A stretch of 22,468 nt of DNA from CAZVBV01 sp964513975 (GCA_964513975.1 CAZEON010000010.1:1-22468); one strand, 5' to 3'; counted from the stretch's first letter, positions 14,186 to 22,186 are shown. Program-made: numbers and translations. Notes: a model not told the origin generated them from the letters alone.

Positions 14186-14392
14186 CTAGCTCAAAAATTG
14201 TTTTCGTTTTGCTTCTGTTCGGTGCATTTCTCTCATAACCGCTGCCTCTCTTTCACTAATCTTTCGTGGCTTCTGTGAAAAATATCGCAATCCTCGGAAC
14301 TTTTGCATAAGTTTTCGAGATTTTACATGAGAAGAAAATCGTTTCAGCAATTTATCTCCTGACTCACCGTTTCGTTTAGTAACCTTTATCAT
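14186..14392 (-). CDS. rpsU: 30S ribosomal protein bS21
   Basis: A 68-residue very basic protein of the small subunit platform, close to the anti-Shine-Dalgarno helix of 16S rRNA. 'GDKLLKRFSSHVKSRKLMQKFRGLRYFSQKPRKISEREAAVMREMHR' follows the bS21 pattern of a helix with 'LRRF---', a loop with basic residues and 'F--KP---R' before a long C-terminal helix. Its promoter is TTGACA-16-TACAAT, and the -10 box ends eight bases before the ATG. The mRNA should therefore have almost no leader, fitting a genome where Shine-Dalgarno use is weak. prmC follows 30 bp after its stop and is probably co-transcribed. Confidence 0.85.
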   Translation of the reverse strand: MIKVTKRNGESGDKLLKRFSSHVKSRKLMQKFRGLRYFSQKPRKISEREAAVMREMHRTEAKRKQFLS

Positions 14393-14400
14393 CGGGCGGA

Positions 14401-14428
14401 ATTGTAGGTTTCAAGAAATGTTTGTCAA
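14401..14428 (-). promoter_or_regulatory. Putative rpsU-prmC promoter (near-leaderless)
   Basis: On the minus strand, perfect TTGACA (14428-14423), a 16-bp spacer and TACAAT (14406-14401), followed after eight bases by the rpsU ATG. Confidence 0.65.
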
Positions 14429-14444
14429 AAGTTTTTTGAAAACA

Positions 14445-14472
14445 GTTTATAGTTTTTAGTTCATAGTTTAGA
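14445..14472. repeat. Period-7 tandem repeat (GTTTATA type, 4 units)
   Basis: GTTTATA/GTTTTTA/GTTCATA/GTTTAGA, in the gap between rpsU and the SLH gene. Further heptad-like stretches with CTCTAGA/CTCTAAA/CTATTAA lie at about 14522-14543. Confidence 0.7.
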
Positions 14473-14555
14473 GAAAAAAATAAAGACTTCTTTTAATTTC
14501 TATATTTTTCTCATTCTAACAACTCTAGACTCTAAACTATTAACTCTCAACTGGT

Positions 14556-15779
14556 CTACGGTCTAAACAAAATCTTTGTAAATTCCCGATCTACAAACTT
14601 AATCGGAGCATTTCGATAGGTTCCATTTCTATCTGGATTTTCCTTCTGGAATGTACTAATCATTGATCCTGTTGCCTGAAATAAAGAAAGCTTCCCATAT
14701 CCTTCTGTTGCGTAGAATTGCCTTGGATCATTTGGTTTTATATACGATCGGACAACAAGCTCTTCACCCGCTCCAATAAGCACTCCTCCTGACGTTCCAA
14801 TTCCGGCAAGAAATATATTTCCTGTTCTTCCCACTGCAACTTCCCGATCAATCCCCATACCTCTCAATCGAAATAGAAAGTTTCCAGCTGGTCCAATATT
14901 CGTCTTTTCAAACAAAAGTTTTAGTTCCATTGAATGCAATTCAACTCGATCATCAAGCGTATTTGAAATACGAATCGTTCCCATATCAATCCAATCTGAA
15001 TTGCTTCGCACTAACACTTCATCTTCTTTCGGAATCACATTCATGCTCACCTGTTTTGTTTCAATATCATATCCCTGCATATTGGAATTAAAATCACGAG
15101 GTTTGATAGCTACTCTTCGACTATCTATTCTTTGTGCATACGATCCAAAATCGTTAGAAGAAGATGTTCCCAACAATCTCGGTTTTCTGAGAATTTTTGC
15201 CGCAAGCCAGGCTGCATCCGCTCGATCTACTGGACTCGATGGATTAAACTTACTTGATTTTGTTCTTATTAAGTCATTCGCAGCAAGAGTAAAAATTGGT
15301 TTTGAGAACCATGCTTTTGAAGGAACATCCGTATATCCAGGATTTTCTTCTCTTTCAAGCGAAAACGCTCGCATAATAAGTGTTGCCCATTCTGCACGAT
15401 TAAGGTTCTGTCCTGGACGAAACGTTCCATCAGGAAATCCTGTAATCCATTCTTGATTTACGGCTTCTTCAACTGCCTTTGCAAACCATGCATCCAAGGG
15501 TACGTCTTTGAATTTTGTGTCTCCCGTTGCTCCTACTTCTGCTAAATCAATTCGTTTTAATCGAAATAAAATAACCAATGCCTCCGCACGATTTAAAACA
15601 CGATCCGGTCGGAACGTATTATCTCCAAATCCGGTCATGATTTTTTGCTCCTGAACCTCATCAACCGCGTCTACTGCCCACGTTGGGATGGTTGCATCAT
15701 CTGAAAAACGAAGTGCCTGTACTGAAGGAATCAGCAAAATAAAAAGAAAGAGACTAAAGATTATTAATTTTTTTTGCAT
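14556..15779 (-). CDS. S-layer homology (SLH) domain protein
   Basis: A 407-residue exported surface protein. Residues 1-22 form a signal peptide (MQKKL, then a leucine/isoleucine core, cleavage near VQA-LR). Three SLH repeats follow at about 24-75, 87-140 and 145-195; each shows a 'W...A...', 'GF-D-TFRP', 'l-RAE---l' pattern (GFGDNTFRPDRVLNRAEAL; GFPDGTFRPGQNLNRAEWA; a weaker third, KFNPSSPVDRADAA). SLH domains bind pyruvylated secondary cell-wall polymers. The remaining ~210 residues look beta-rich (TIRISNTLDDRVELHSMELKLLF; GNFLFRLRGMGIDREVAVG) and may face outward or assemble. The gene stands alone, with a candidate promoter shared in the 77-bp divergent gap before the fusion gene. Confidence 0.9.
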   Translation of the reverse strand: MQKKLIIFSLFLFILLIPSVQALRFSDDATIPTWAVDAVDEVQEQKIMTGFGDNTFRPDRVLNRAEALVILFRLKRIDLAEVGATGDTKFKDVPLDAWFAKAVEEAVNQEWITGFPDGTFRPGQNLNRAEWATLIMRAFSLEREENPGYTDVPSKAWFSKPIFTLAANDLIRTKSSKFNPSSPVDRADAAWLAAKILRKPRLLGTSSSNDFGSYAQRIDSRRVAIKPRDFNSNMQGYDIETKQVSMNVIPKEDEVLVRSNSDWIDMGTIRISNTLDDRVELHSMELKLLFEKTNIGPAGNFLFRLRGMGIDREVAVGRTGNIFLAGIGTSGGVLIGAGEELVVRSYIKPNDPRQFYATEGYGKLSLFQATGSMISTFQKENPDRNGTYRNAPIKFVDREFTKILFRP

Positions 15780-15808
15780 GTATTTTTGTATGAAAGCAAG
15801 CTAGATTA

Positions 15809-15836
15809 AGGGTACGAGATTTGATTTTTTTTGCAA
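15809..15836 (-). promoter_or_regulatory. Weak candidate promoter of the SLH gene
   Basis: On the minus strand, TTGCAA (15836-15831), a 16-bp spacer and TACCCT (15814-15809), keeping the T, A and final T positions of a -10 box and the 16-bp spacing seen elsewhere. Confidence 0.3.
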
Positions 15837-15856
15837 ATTACGCTAAAAGGACTCCT

Positions 15857-16975
15857 GTGAAGAAACAGAACATCGTTTTCATAGGTTTCCGTGGATGCGG
15901 AAAGACGACATTTGGACGTGCTTTCGCGGAAATAAACAATCTCCCGTTTGCCGATCTTGATGAAGAGATTGAATTTGTCATTGGAGAAACCATTGCTGAA
16001 TTCGTTGGAAAATACGGATGGCAAGTCTTCCGAGAAGTGGAACAACGAGTTACACACGACTTTTGTCGTAATTTCTCAGGAATTCTCGCTACAGGTGGTA
16101 GTACAATTGAAAACTCAAAAAACTTTCAAAATTTAAAGAAAACAGGAGTGTTTGTCTTCTTGCACACGAACTTTAGCGACGTACGGAAGTACTTGCTCAC
16201 ACAAGAAGCTTCATACCGACCTCGACTCAACCCTGATATTTCTCTTTCACAAGAGATTGATCAGTTTTGGAATCAGCGAAAAGGGATCTATCAAGCCAGT
16301 GCTGAAATAGAAGTAACCCCAAGTCTCAAAGGAGACCCCAAAAAAGAAGCCGAAAAAATGATGCCAGTACTGGAGTCACTCTTGCCTGAAGTACCTGAAA
16401 AGAAACGTATCGCGATTCTTTCCTCAAGTAACGGAACAACCTTCCAAGGAATTCTTGATGCACAGAAAAAAGGACGAATTCCAAATGTTGAAATTTGCCT
16501 TTTCCTTACGGATCAACCAGATTCTGGGGCGCTTGCAAAGGCAAAGAAAGCAAAGATTAAAAACATCGAAGTGCTTCCTGAAGACAAAGGAATGACGCGC
16601 GAAGAATATGATCGAGAATTGATGAACTTCCTTCGGGAACACAATCCTGACTTCATCTTGCTTACAGGATGGATGCGAATTCTCTCATCACTCTATTGTG
16701 AACAATTTGGAAACATTACGATCAACGTCCACCCATCACTCTTACCGAAGTTTGCAGGACTTAAAGGTGACGAAGTACATCAAAAGGTATTAGACGAAGA
16801 AGAACGCTACACAGGAGCAACCTTGCATCGTGTGAGCAAGGACTTAGATGCCGGTGAAACAGTCCTTCAACGAAAGGTGCTCGTAAATGAAGAAACTGAC
16901 ACCGTTGAAACACTCCGAAAAAAAGTACAGAAACAAGAAGTCCTTGGGTTCTGTGAATTCTTGGAGAGACGGTAG
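15857..16975 (+). CDS. Shikimate kinase / phosphoribosylglycinamide formyltransferase (PurN) fusion
   Basis: A 372-residue two-domain protein. Residues 1-170 are a shikimate kinase: Walker A GFRGCGKTT (10-18), DLDEEIE (33-39), WQVFREVE with Arg59, TGGS (79-82, GGG in most homologues) and RPRL (121-124). Residues 183-372 are PurN, which formylates GAR with 10-formyl-THF: RIAILSSSNGTTFQGIL (184-200), NVHPSLLP with the catalytic Asn290 and His292, and GATLHRVSKDLDAG with Asp331, all matching E. coli Asn106/His108/Asp144. Both active sites look complete. The start is GTG 15857, with AAAAGG six bases upstream; TTG 15821 would add 12 residues of AT-rich leader. No other aromatic or purine gene lies nearby, so the fusion must link the two steps in trans, or one domain has drifted to another substrate. 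Confidence 0.85.
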   Translation: MKKQNIVFIGFRGCGKTTFGRAFAEINNLPFADLDEEIEFVIGETIAEFVGKYGWQVFREVEQRVTHDFCRNFSGILATGGSTIENSKNFQNLKKTGVFVFLHTNFSDVRKYLLTQEASYRPRLNPDISLSQEIDQFWNQRKGIYQASAEIEVTPSLKGDPKKEAEKMMPVLESLLPEVPEKKRIAILSSSNGTTFQGILDAQKKGRIPNVEICLFLTDQPDSGALAKAKKAKIKNIEVLPEDKGMTREEYDRELMNFLREHNPDFILLTGWMRILSSLYCEQFGNITINVHPSLLPKFAGLKGDEVHQKVLDEEERYTGATLHRVSKDLDAGETVLQRKVLVNEETDTVETLRKKVQKQEVLGFCEFLERR

Positions 16976-17127
16976 GGGGAATTTTCGATTGCCGATTTTC
17001 AATTGCGGATTTTTTCTGGAGCACCTTGTGGGAGCTTATCAGGAACCAGTCTAATAAATAAATTCGCAAATTAATTCAAAAACTTATAGTTTTAAGTTCC
17101 TTCTATATTTATTATTAGTTTTATAGA

Positions 17128-17706
17128 ATGAAAGATCATTTAAGACCAAATAAAGCGGAACAAGAATTTCTTAAATTAGCTTACAATAGATTTTATGATG
17201 TTTATGAAGAAGTGATGGCTGATTCCTTTTGGAGAAAAAACAAACGTTATAGATTTTCAATTATTAAAGATTGCTTTTTAATTTATACCGAATTATTAAA
17301 TTATAAACCGCTTAAATGGGAAATAGAATATTTAAAGAAGGCTCGACCACCAATGGAAGCTGAGATTGGAAGTGAACTCTTTAAATTCGTTCGGAATATT
17401 ATCACTCATTTTCCTTTTTTTAATACGTGGGAAAACGTTTGGATTAGCAAACAAATAATCAATTGGAACAAAGACGGACAATCGATAGATAAATTCCTAA
17501 CTAAATATTCAGGTAAAAATCCAGTGAAATATAGAATTTGGGAAGAGAAGAAACGAAAAATGACCTATTTAAGTATTATTTTTCCAAAGAATTATGGAAG
17601 TAATACTATATATTTAAATAATATCCTTACTGAGAAAGAAGGGGTTAAATTTTCATTCATACTTATGCGAAAGATACTAGATTCCCAAGTTGAGAAAATT
17701 GATTAA
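17128..17706 (+). CDS. Hypothetical protein, possible HEPN domain
   Basis: I do not recognise this 192-residue protein with certainty. It is helix-rich in its first 100 residues and contains GSELFKFVRNIITHFPFF (81-98). The RNIITH core (Arg89 to His94) fits the R-x4-H motif of HEPN ribonucleases, with the polar residue after the arginine that is typical. The second half (KYRIWEEKKRKMTYLSIIFPKNYGSNTIYLNNIL) looks strand-rich. HEPN proteins often act in toxin-antitoxin or anti-phage roles, but no partner antitoxin is adjacent. Base composition is very AT-rich against its neighbours, suggesting recent acquisition. The start has no Shine-Dalgarno. The preceding 150 bp show only AT-rich sequence and a CGATTGCCGATTTTCAATTG tract. 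Confidence 0.55.
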   Translation: MKDHLRPNKAEQEFLKLAYNRFYDVYEEVMADSFWRKNKRYRFSIIKDCFLIYTELLNYKPLKWEIEYLKKARPPMEAEIGSELFKFVRNIITHFPFFNTWENVWISKQIINWNKDGQSIDKFLTKYSGKNPVKYRIWEEKKRKMTYLSIIFPKNYGSNTIYLNNILTEKEGVKFSFILMRKILDSQVEKID

Positions 17707-17735
17707 AAACTTTTCGGCAGAAGGCTTCTTTGTGC

Positions 17736-17767
17736 TATAAAAACAAACCCCGTTTTCAGACTGGGGT
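17736..17767 (-). terminator. Terminator of tRNA-Gly(GCC)
   Basis: Downstream of the tRNA on the minus strand, ACCCC (17767-17763) pairs with GGGGT (17751-17747), followed directly by TTGTTTTTAT. The GC-rich stem plus T-tract is a plausible intrinsic terminator. Confidence 0.55.
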
Positions 17768-17788
17768 GTCTTATAATCTAATTTTTAC

Positions 17789-17864
17789 TGGAGCGCGTAA
17801 CGGGAGTCGAACCCGTATCTCAGCCTTGGCAAGGCCGTATAATAAGCCACTATACGATACGCGC
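17789..17864 (-). tRNA. tRNA-Gly, anticodon GCC
   Basis: The minus-strand cloverleaf has acceptor stem GCGCGTA/TACGCGC, anticodon stem CGGCC/GGCTG around TTGCCAA (anticodon GCC), T-arm ACGGGTTCGACTCCCGT and discriminator T. CCA is encoded. The 73-nt body has the same length and a near-identical acceptor to tRNA-Gly(UCC) at 5.3 kb. Confidence 0.95.
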
Positions 17865-17878
17865 GTTTTGAAGGAACT

Positions 17879-17916
17879 GTATCTCGCCCCGCATTGCGGG
17901 GCGTATAATAGCCACT
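17879..17916 (-). pseudogene. Decayed tRNA-Gly fragment, copy 1
   Basis: GTATCTC...CGTATAATAGCCACT repeats the D-arm to anticodon-arm section of the neighbouring tRNA-Gly(GCC) (17814-17851). In place of the anticodon arm it has the hairpin GCCCCGC-ATT-GCGGGGC (17886-17902). The acceptor and T-arm are missing. The flank TTTTGAAGGAACTRTAT occurs on both sides (about 17867-17883 and 17941-17957), so the unit was duplicated with flanking sequence. Confidence 0.6.
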
Positions 17917-17969
17917 TAATGGACTATTTCTAACGTTGAGTTTTGAAGGAACTATATGGTGCTAATGAA

Positions 17970-18242
17970 CTATTCTTTCTCTTTTGTTTTTTCAAAGGTC
18001 TCTAGTATCTCTTTCAGTTGAACTCCTCCTTTCATTTTCTTTAATTCTTGTTCTCTTCTCAGTGCATCTTCTTTCTTTTTAAATCCACCTTCTTTGTAAA
18101 TCATTTTCCACGGAACGCCACTTTTTGTTGATATATTTTCTCCTCGATTATGTTGCAACAACCTTTTTCCCCAGTCTCCAGTATATCCTATATACCTCCT
18201 TCCTGTTTTTAAACTTTTGAGAATATATACTGTATAAAACAT
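17970..18242 (-). CDS. GIY-YIG domain endonuclease family protein
   Basis: A 90-residue single-domain GIY-YIG protein. The motif is YTVYILKS (3-10) with RRYIGYTG (15-22), then the catalytic-site arginine region DWGKRLLQHNRG (23-34) and a conserved glutamate in KKEDALRREQELKKMKG (56-72). Length and order match the UPF0213/YhbQ group of small stand-alone GIY-YIG proteins, most without known function; homing endonucleases share the fold. It lies between two decayed tRNA-Gly copies, on their strand. No Shine-Dalgarno precedes its ATG, which lies about 18 bp downstream of the second tRNA remnant (minus-strand sense). It may be a mobile gene that travelled with the tRNA-derived repeat, or an ordinary YhbQ-type gene caught between the copies. 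Confidence 0.85.
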   Translation of the reverse strand: MFYTVYILKSLKTGRRYIGYTGDWGKRLLQHNRGENISTKSGVPWKMIYKEGGFKKKEDALRREQELKKMKGGVQLKEILETFEKTKEKE

Positions 18243-18260
18243 TTTTTAGTTAGAGAACAC

Positions 18261-18317
18261 GTATCTCACCCCGCACTGCGGGGCGTATAATGAGCCACTA
18301 TACGATACGCGCGTTTT
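18261..18317 (-). pseudogene. Decayed tRNA-Gly fragment, copy 2
   Basis: This repeats the 5' half of tRNA-Gly(GCC). The 5' acceptor strand, D-arm and flank (TGAGCCACTATACGATACGCGCGTTTTG read on the plus strand) are nearly identical to 17843-17870. The anticodon arm is replaced by CCCCGC-ACT-GCGGGG (18269-18283), and T-arm and 3' acceptor are absent. It cannot form a cloverleaf. Confidence 0.7.
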
Positions 18318-18324
18318 GTGAAAA

Positions 18325-18359
18325 GTTTATAGTTAATAGTTTAGAGTCTATAGTTGATA
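18325..18359. repeat. Period-7 tandem repeat (GTTTATA type, 5 units)
   Basis: GTTTATA/GTTAATA/GTTTAGA/GTCTATA/GTTGATA. It directly follows the second tRNA remnant. TTTACAT units occur further on (18442-18455), before the rpoB terminator. Confidence 0.7.
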
Positions 18360-18456
18360 GAACTTAGCATTTCTTTCTTACTTCACTGCTTCAATACTTC
18401 ATTACTTCTTCGTCATTAGATCTTCTTTTAACCTTTAAAATTTTACATTTTACATT

Positions 18457-18495
18457 TTTTAACCCCAGTTCCGCTTAGCGGGACCAGGGTTAAAA
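18457..18495 (-). terminator. Hairpin after rpoB, probable terminator
   Basis: A 39-nt hairpin has the outer stem TTTTAACCC/GGGTTAAAA and the inner stem GTTCCGC/GCGGGAC, separated by a 2 x 2 internal loop. It begins seven bases past the rpoB stop. The outer stem ends in A/T runs, so it could terminate in both directions. Confidence 0.6.
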
Positions 18496-18501
18496 TTTAC
18501 A

Positions 18502-21500
18502 TTACTCTTTTACTTTCTCCTCTCCTTCTTCAATTCCTGTTTCATCACCATCCTTCGTCATATCTCCAGTTTCAGTTTCATCTACAACTTCTTTCACATC
18601 CTCGGAGTCTTCAATTAAATTCTTTTCTTTCGGCGCTTCTTCTTTGGCAAGTCGATCAGATGCAGTTTCAATTTTCGCTACTTCTCCATCTTGAAGAAGA
18701 TCCACCTTCAAACCAAGTGCTTGAAGCTCTTTACACAACACATTGAATGATTCTGGAACAGACACCAATTCAATTGGTTCTCCCTTCACAATCGCATCAT
18801 ATGCCTCTGCGCGACCGTGCACGTCATCTGACTTAATCGTAAGCATTTCTTGCAATGTGTGTGCCACACCGTACGCCTCAAGTGCCCACACCTCCATTTC
18901 TCCGAAACGCTGTCCTCCGTTTTGCGCCTTTCCTCCGAATGGTTGTTGTGTAACAAGTGAGTATGGCCCAACAGAACGTGCATGCATCTTGTCTTCCACC
19001 AAGTGGATCAATTTCAACATGTACACCGTTCCCACAACAGTCGTGTGATCAAAGGCTTCTCCTGTTCGTCCATCGTACAATTGGAATTTTCCATCTCCTG
19101 GATAATCATTTTCTTCCAAGAAATCTTTAATCTTATCAACTTTAATTCCGTGAAGCACTGGCGTTGCTACTTTAATTCCCATCTTTGATGCTGCCATTCC
19201 CAAATGAGTTTCAAGCACCTGCCCGATATTCATACGAGATGACACTCCGAGTGGATTGAGGATGATGTCCACTGGTGTTCCATCTTCAAGATATGGCATG
19301 TCTTCTGACGCTACGATTCGAGAGATAACCCCCTTATTTCCATGCCGTCCAGCCATCTTATCTCCTGCTTCCAAGTGACGCATTTGCGCTACTTTCACTT
19401 GAACACGTTTGATAACACCTGTTGGCAAATCGTCTCCTTCGTTTCGATCGAGAATAGATACTGCGATAACTTTTCCTCCAGATCCTCGTGGAAGTCGAAG
19501 TGATGAGTCTTTCACGTCGTGTGCTTTTTCTCCAAAGATCGCTCGAAGCAATCTGTCTTCAGCCGTCAGTTCTGTTTCTCCTTTTGGTGTTACTTTTCCT
19601 GCCAAAATATCTCCTGCAAGTGCCGTAGCCCCTACTCGTACCAATCCGATTTCATCAAGATCTTTCAATTTTGTCGCCGCTACATTTGGGATATCAGCGG
19701 TTAATTCCTCTGCTCCCAATTTTGTATCTCGTACATCCAATTCGTATTTCTCAATATGGATTGAGTTAAAGAGTCCTTCTTTCACAACACGGTCAGACAC
19801 GATCACCGCATCCTCATAGTTGTATCCGCTCCATGACATGTAGGCAACCGTGAGGTTTTGTCCAAGAGCCAATTCTCCGTTCTGCACCGCAGATCCGTCA
19901 ATCAAGACATCTCCTTTCTTCACCTTCTCCCCCGCTTCTACACGAGCTCGTTGAGTGATACAAGTAGACTGATTTGTTCGGTAAAAATTCGTCACTGGGA
20001 ATGTAATTTTCTTTCCTGATTTCCCAACAAAGACAACTTCATTCGCATCAGCGTATTTAATTTCTCCAGATTCTGGAGCTCTCACTGATTGATCGTGAGA
20101 TGTGATTCGTTCCATTCCTGTTCCCACAACCGGAGATTGTGGTTTAATGAGCGGAACCGCTTGTCGTTGCATGTTTGATCCCATCAAGGCACGCGTATTA
20201 TCGTCGTGCTCTAGGAAGGAAATAAGCGCTGTTGAAAGCGACACGAGTTGTTTCGGTGATACATCGATGTGCGTAATTTTTCTCTCTGCAAATGAACCTG
20301 GTTCGTAATTCTTTCGAGCTGAAATCGTTTCTTTCACGAATTCCCCTTTCTCGGTCAGGAATGTATTCGCTTGCGCAATACACATTTCTTTTTCAGCTTC
20401 CGCATCGTAGTACGCCACCTCTTTGGTTACGTATGCTCGTACAGGCACTTCTTTATAGTCTTTCAATTTCTTAATTTCTTTCGCTGTTTTACTGTCGATA
20501 ACAGCCCCTTTCTTTACAACAATCTTTCGTCCGTCTTTGATATCTTCTCCTGCCATTCGGCCTGTTGCCGCTGCTCCATCATTCGCTGTTGTATGAATGA
20601 CCGTTCGGTATGGTGTTTCAATAAATCCGTATTTACTCACTCGCGCATAAGACGCCAAGTGAAGCACCAAACCAATATTCGGTCCCTCTGGAGTCGTCAC
20701 TGGACAAATACGTCCGTAATGAGACGGGTGCACATCACGAACCTCAAAGGATGCTCGTTCCCGAGAAAGCCCCCCTGGACCCATCGCTGAAATTCGACGT
20801 TTATGCTCGAGCTCCGCGAGAGGATTAGTTTGATCCATGAACTGTGACAATTGTGATGATGCGAAAAACTCATGCATCGCTGCTGTAATTGGCCGGCAAT
20901 TCACGATTTGTGTCGGTGTTACTTCTTCAAGATCTACAATAGACATTCTGTCTCGAACAATTCGTTCTGTTCGCAAAAGTCCAACACGGAATTTGTTTTG
21001 TACCAATTCCCCAACCGCACGAATTCGACGATTCGCAAGGTGGTCTATATCATCAGCACCTTGTCCTTGTCCTTTGTTAAGAAGGATCAATTCACGTACC
21101 ATTTCAATGAAATCTTCAATTCTGAACACTCGCCCTTTCTCATTATCTTTTGTAGTGAGTCCAAATTTCTTGTTGATTTTGTATCGCGCAATCGGTCCGA
21201 GATCATATTTTCGGTGATTGTGAAACATCTCTTCCAAGAACGCTCGTGCGTTCTCTGCCGTCGCCAAGTCTCCTGGACGAATTCGTTTATACACACCTTG
21301 CCATGCGTCTTTCTCGTTTTCTGATTCGTCTTTAAGAATCGTTTTCGCAATAGGATTTTCTTCTCCCATATCTCCCAATTCGTCTTTAAAAAGAGCAAGA
21401 ATTTCTTCGTTTGTTTTGTATCCAAAGGCTCTCAGAAACATAGAGACAGCAATTTTTCGTTTTCGATCAACCTTTACCCAGACAAGTCCTTTCTTATCTG

Positions 21501-22038
21501 TTTCGAGTTCCAACCATGCCCCTCGTTTTGGGATCATCTTGGCACTGAATGTTCCTGGGATGGCGTTATTTTTGGCAAAGAAGATACCAGGGCTTCTCAC
21601 AATTTGAGAAACGATAATTCGTTCAATACCGTTTACAAGGAAGGTTCCTTGCTCGGTCACTTGTGGAATTTGTCCGAAGTACACATCTTGCTCTTTAATT
21701 TCTCCCGTCTCCAAATTCGTCAACGCAACATGTGCACGAATAATAGATTCGTAAGAAAGTCCCTTTTCTCGACACATAGGAATATCATATTTTGGAGGTT
21801 CGATTTCATAATCTTTAATCTCCAGTCGCAATTTTTTTCCAGTCGCGTCTTCAATCGGATTAATTTCTTCGAGAAGTTCACCGATTCCGTGGTCCAAGAA
21901 CCATTTGTATGATTCTGTTTGGACTCCGATGAGGTCAGGAAATGGAAAATCTTCTTCCACGTCTGTAAAAAAATACCGACCGTCCTCTTCTTTAGTGGGG
22001 GTCAATTTTGCGGGAAACTGTATGGCTTTTTTTGCCAT
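18502..22038 (-). CDS. rpoB: DNA-directed RNA polymerase subunit beta
   Basis: The 1178-residue beta subunit of RNA polymerase forms one side of the active-site cleft. The fork-loop/rifampicin region FFASSQLSQFMDQTNPLAELEHKRRISAMGPGGLSRERA (391-429) is nearly canonical: Gln399, Asp402, His412, Arg415 and Ser417 correspond to E. coli 513, 516, 526, 529 and 531, so no classical rifampicin-resistance change is seen. 'GRHGNKGVISRI' and 'NPLGVSSRMNIGQVLETHLG' line the catalytic region. 'PFGGKAQNGGQRFGEMEVWALEAYG' is the C-terminal clamp anchor. The last ~45 residues are a strongly acidic tail (DSEDVKEVVDETETGDMTKDGDE). The start MAKKAIQFPAKL is the only sensible one, but AACTTAATAAAAA before it offers no Shine-Dalgarno. 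rpoC does not follow; a terminator-like hairpin and the tRNA region do. Confidence 0.98.
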   Translation of the reverse strand: MAKKAIQFPAKLTPTKEEDGRYFFTDVEEDFPFPDLIGVQTESYKWFLDHGIGELLEEINPIEDATGKKLRLEIKDYEIEPPKYDIPMCREKGLSYESIIRAHVALTNLETGEIKEQDVYFGQIPQVTEQGTFLVNGIERIIVSQIVRSPGIFFAKNNAIPGTFSAKMIPKRGAWLELETDKKGLVWVKVDRKRKIAVSMFLRAFGYKTNEEILALFKDELGDMGEENPIAKTILKDESENEKDAWQGVYKRIRPGDLATAENARAFLEEMFHNHRKYDLGPIARYKINKKFGLTTKDNEKGRVFRIEDFIEMVRELILLNKGQGQGADDIDHLANRRIRAVGELVQNKFRVGLLRTERIVRDRMSIVDLEEVTPTQIVNCRPITAAMHEFFASSQLSQFMDQTNPLAELEHKRRISAMGPGGLSRERASFEVRDVHPSHYGRICPVTTPEGPNIGLVLHLASYARVSKYGFIETPYRTVIHTTANDGAAATGRMAGEDIKDGRKIVVKKGAVIDSKTAKEIKKLKDYKEVPVRAYVTKEVAYYDAEAEKEMCIAQANTFLTEKGEFVKETISARKNYEPGSFAERKITHIDVSPKQLVSLSTALISFLEHDDNTRALMGSNMQRQAVPLIKPQSPVVGTGMERITSHDQSVRAPESGEIKYADANEVVFVGKSGKKITFPVTNFYRTNQSTCITQRARVEAGEKVKKGDVLIDGSAVQNGELALGQNLTVAYMSWSGYNYEDAVIVSDRVVKEGLFNSIHIEKYELDVRDTKLGAEELTADIPNVAATKLKDLDEIGLVRVGATALAGDILAGKVTPKGETELTAEDRLLRAIFGEKAHDVKDSSLRLPRGSGGKVIAVSILDRNEGDDLPTGVIKRVQVKVAQMRHLEAGDKMAGRHGNKGVISRIVASEDMPYLEDGTPVDIILNPLGVSSRMNIGQVLETHLGMAASKMGIKVATPVLHGIKVDKIKDFLEENDYPGDGKFQLYDGRTGEAFDHTTVVGTVYMLKLIHLVEDKMHARSVGPYSLVTQQPFGGKAQNGGQRFGEMEVWALEAYGVAHTLQEMLTIKSDDVHGRAEAYDAIVKGEPIELVSVPESFNVLCKELQALGLKVDLLQDGEVAKIETASDRLAKEEAPKEKNLIEDSEDVKEVVDETETGDMTKDGDETGIEEGEEKVKE

Positions 22039-22152
22039 TTTTTATTAAGTAAGGAATAAAAATGAAGCAAGAAAATCACGAAATCACCCTTTTTAGGGGG
22101 CCTCTTTCCCGAGAGTTACTGCCGAAAACGAAAGATAGTAGCTATCACTTCG
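22039..22152 (-). promoter_or_regulatory. Structured rpoB leader
   Basis: The predicted ~114-nt untranslated leader holds several hairpins in series: CACTTC/GAAGTG (22146-22162), GATAG/CTATC (22134-22146), CTCT/AGAG (about 22103-22115) and CCCT/AGGG (22087-22098). The first two share a base and would be alternatives. No known riboswitch class is recognised; autoregulation or attenuation is possible. Confidence 0.4.
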
Positions 22153-22158
22153 AGCGGA

Positions 22159-22186
22159 AGTGTAGATGGAGACGGGGAAATGTCAA
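22159..22186 (-). promoter_or_regulatory. Putative rpoB promoter
   Basis: On the minus strand, perfect TTGACA (22186-22181), a 16-bp spacer and TACACT (22164-22159), identical to the rpmG promoter boxes. The -35 box covers the stop codon of the upstream ORF. Confidence 0.6.

Noticed and set aside
17730..17933. Plus-strand open frame with GARNGSRTRISALARPYNKPLYDTRV
   Set aside because: Antisense translation of tRNA-Gly(GCC) and its decayed copy, not a gene.
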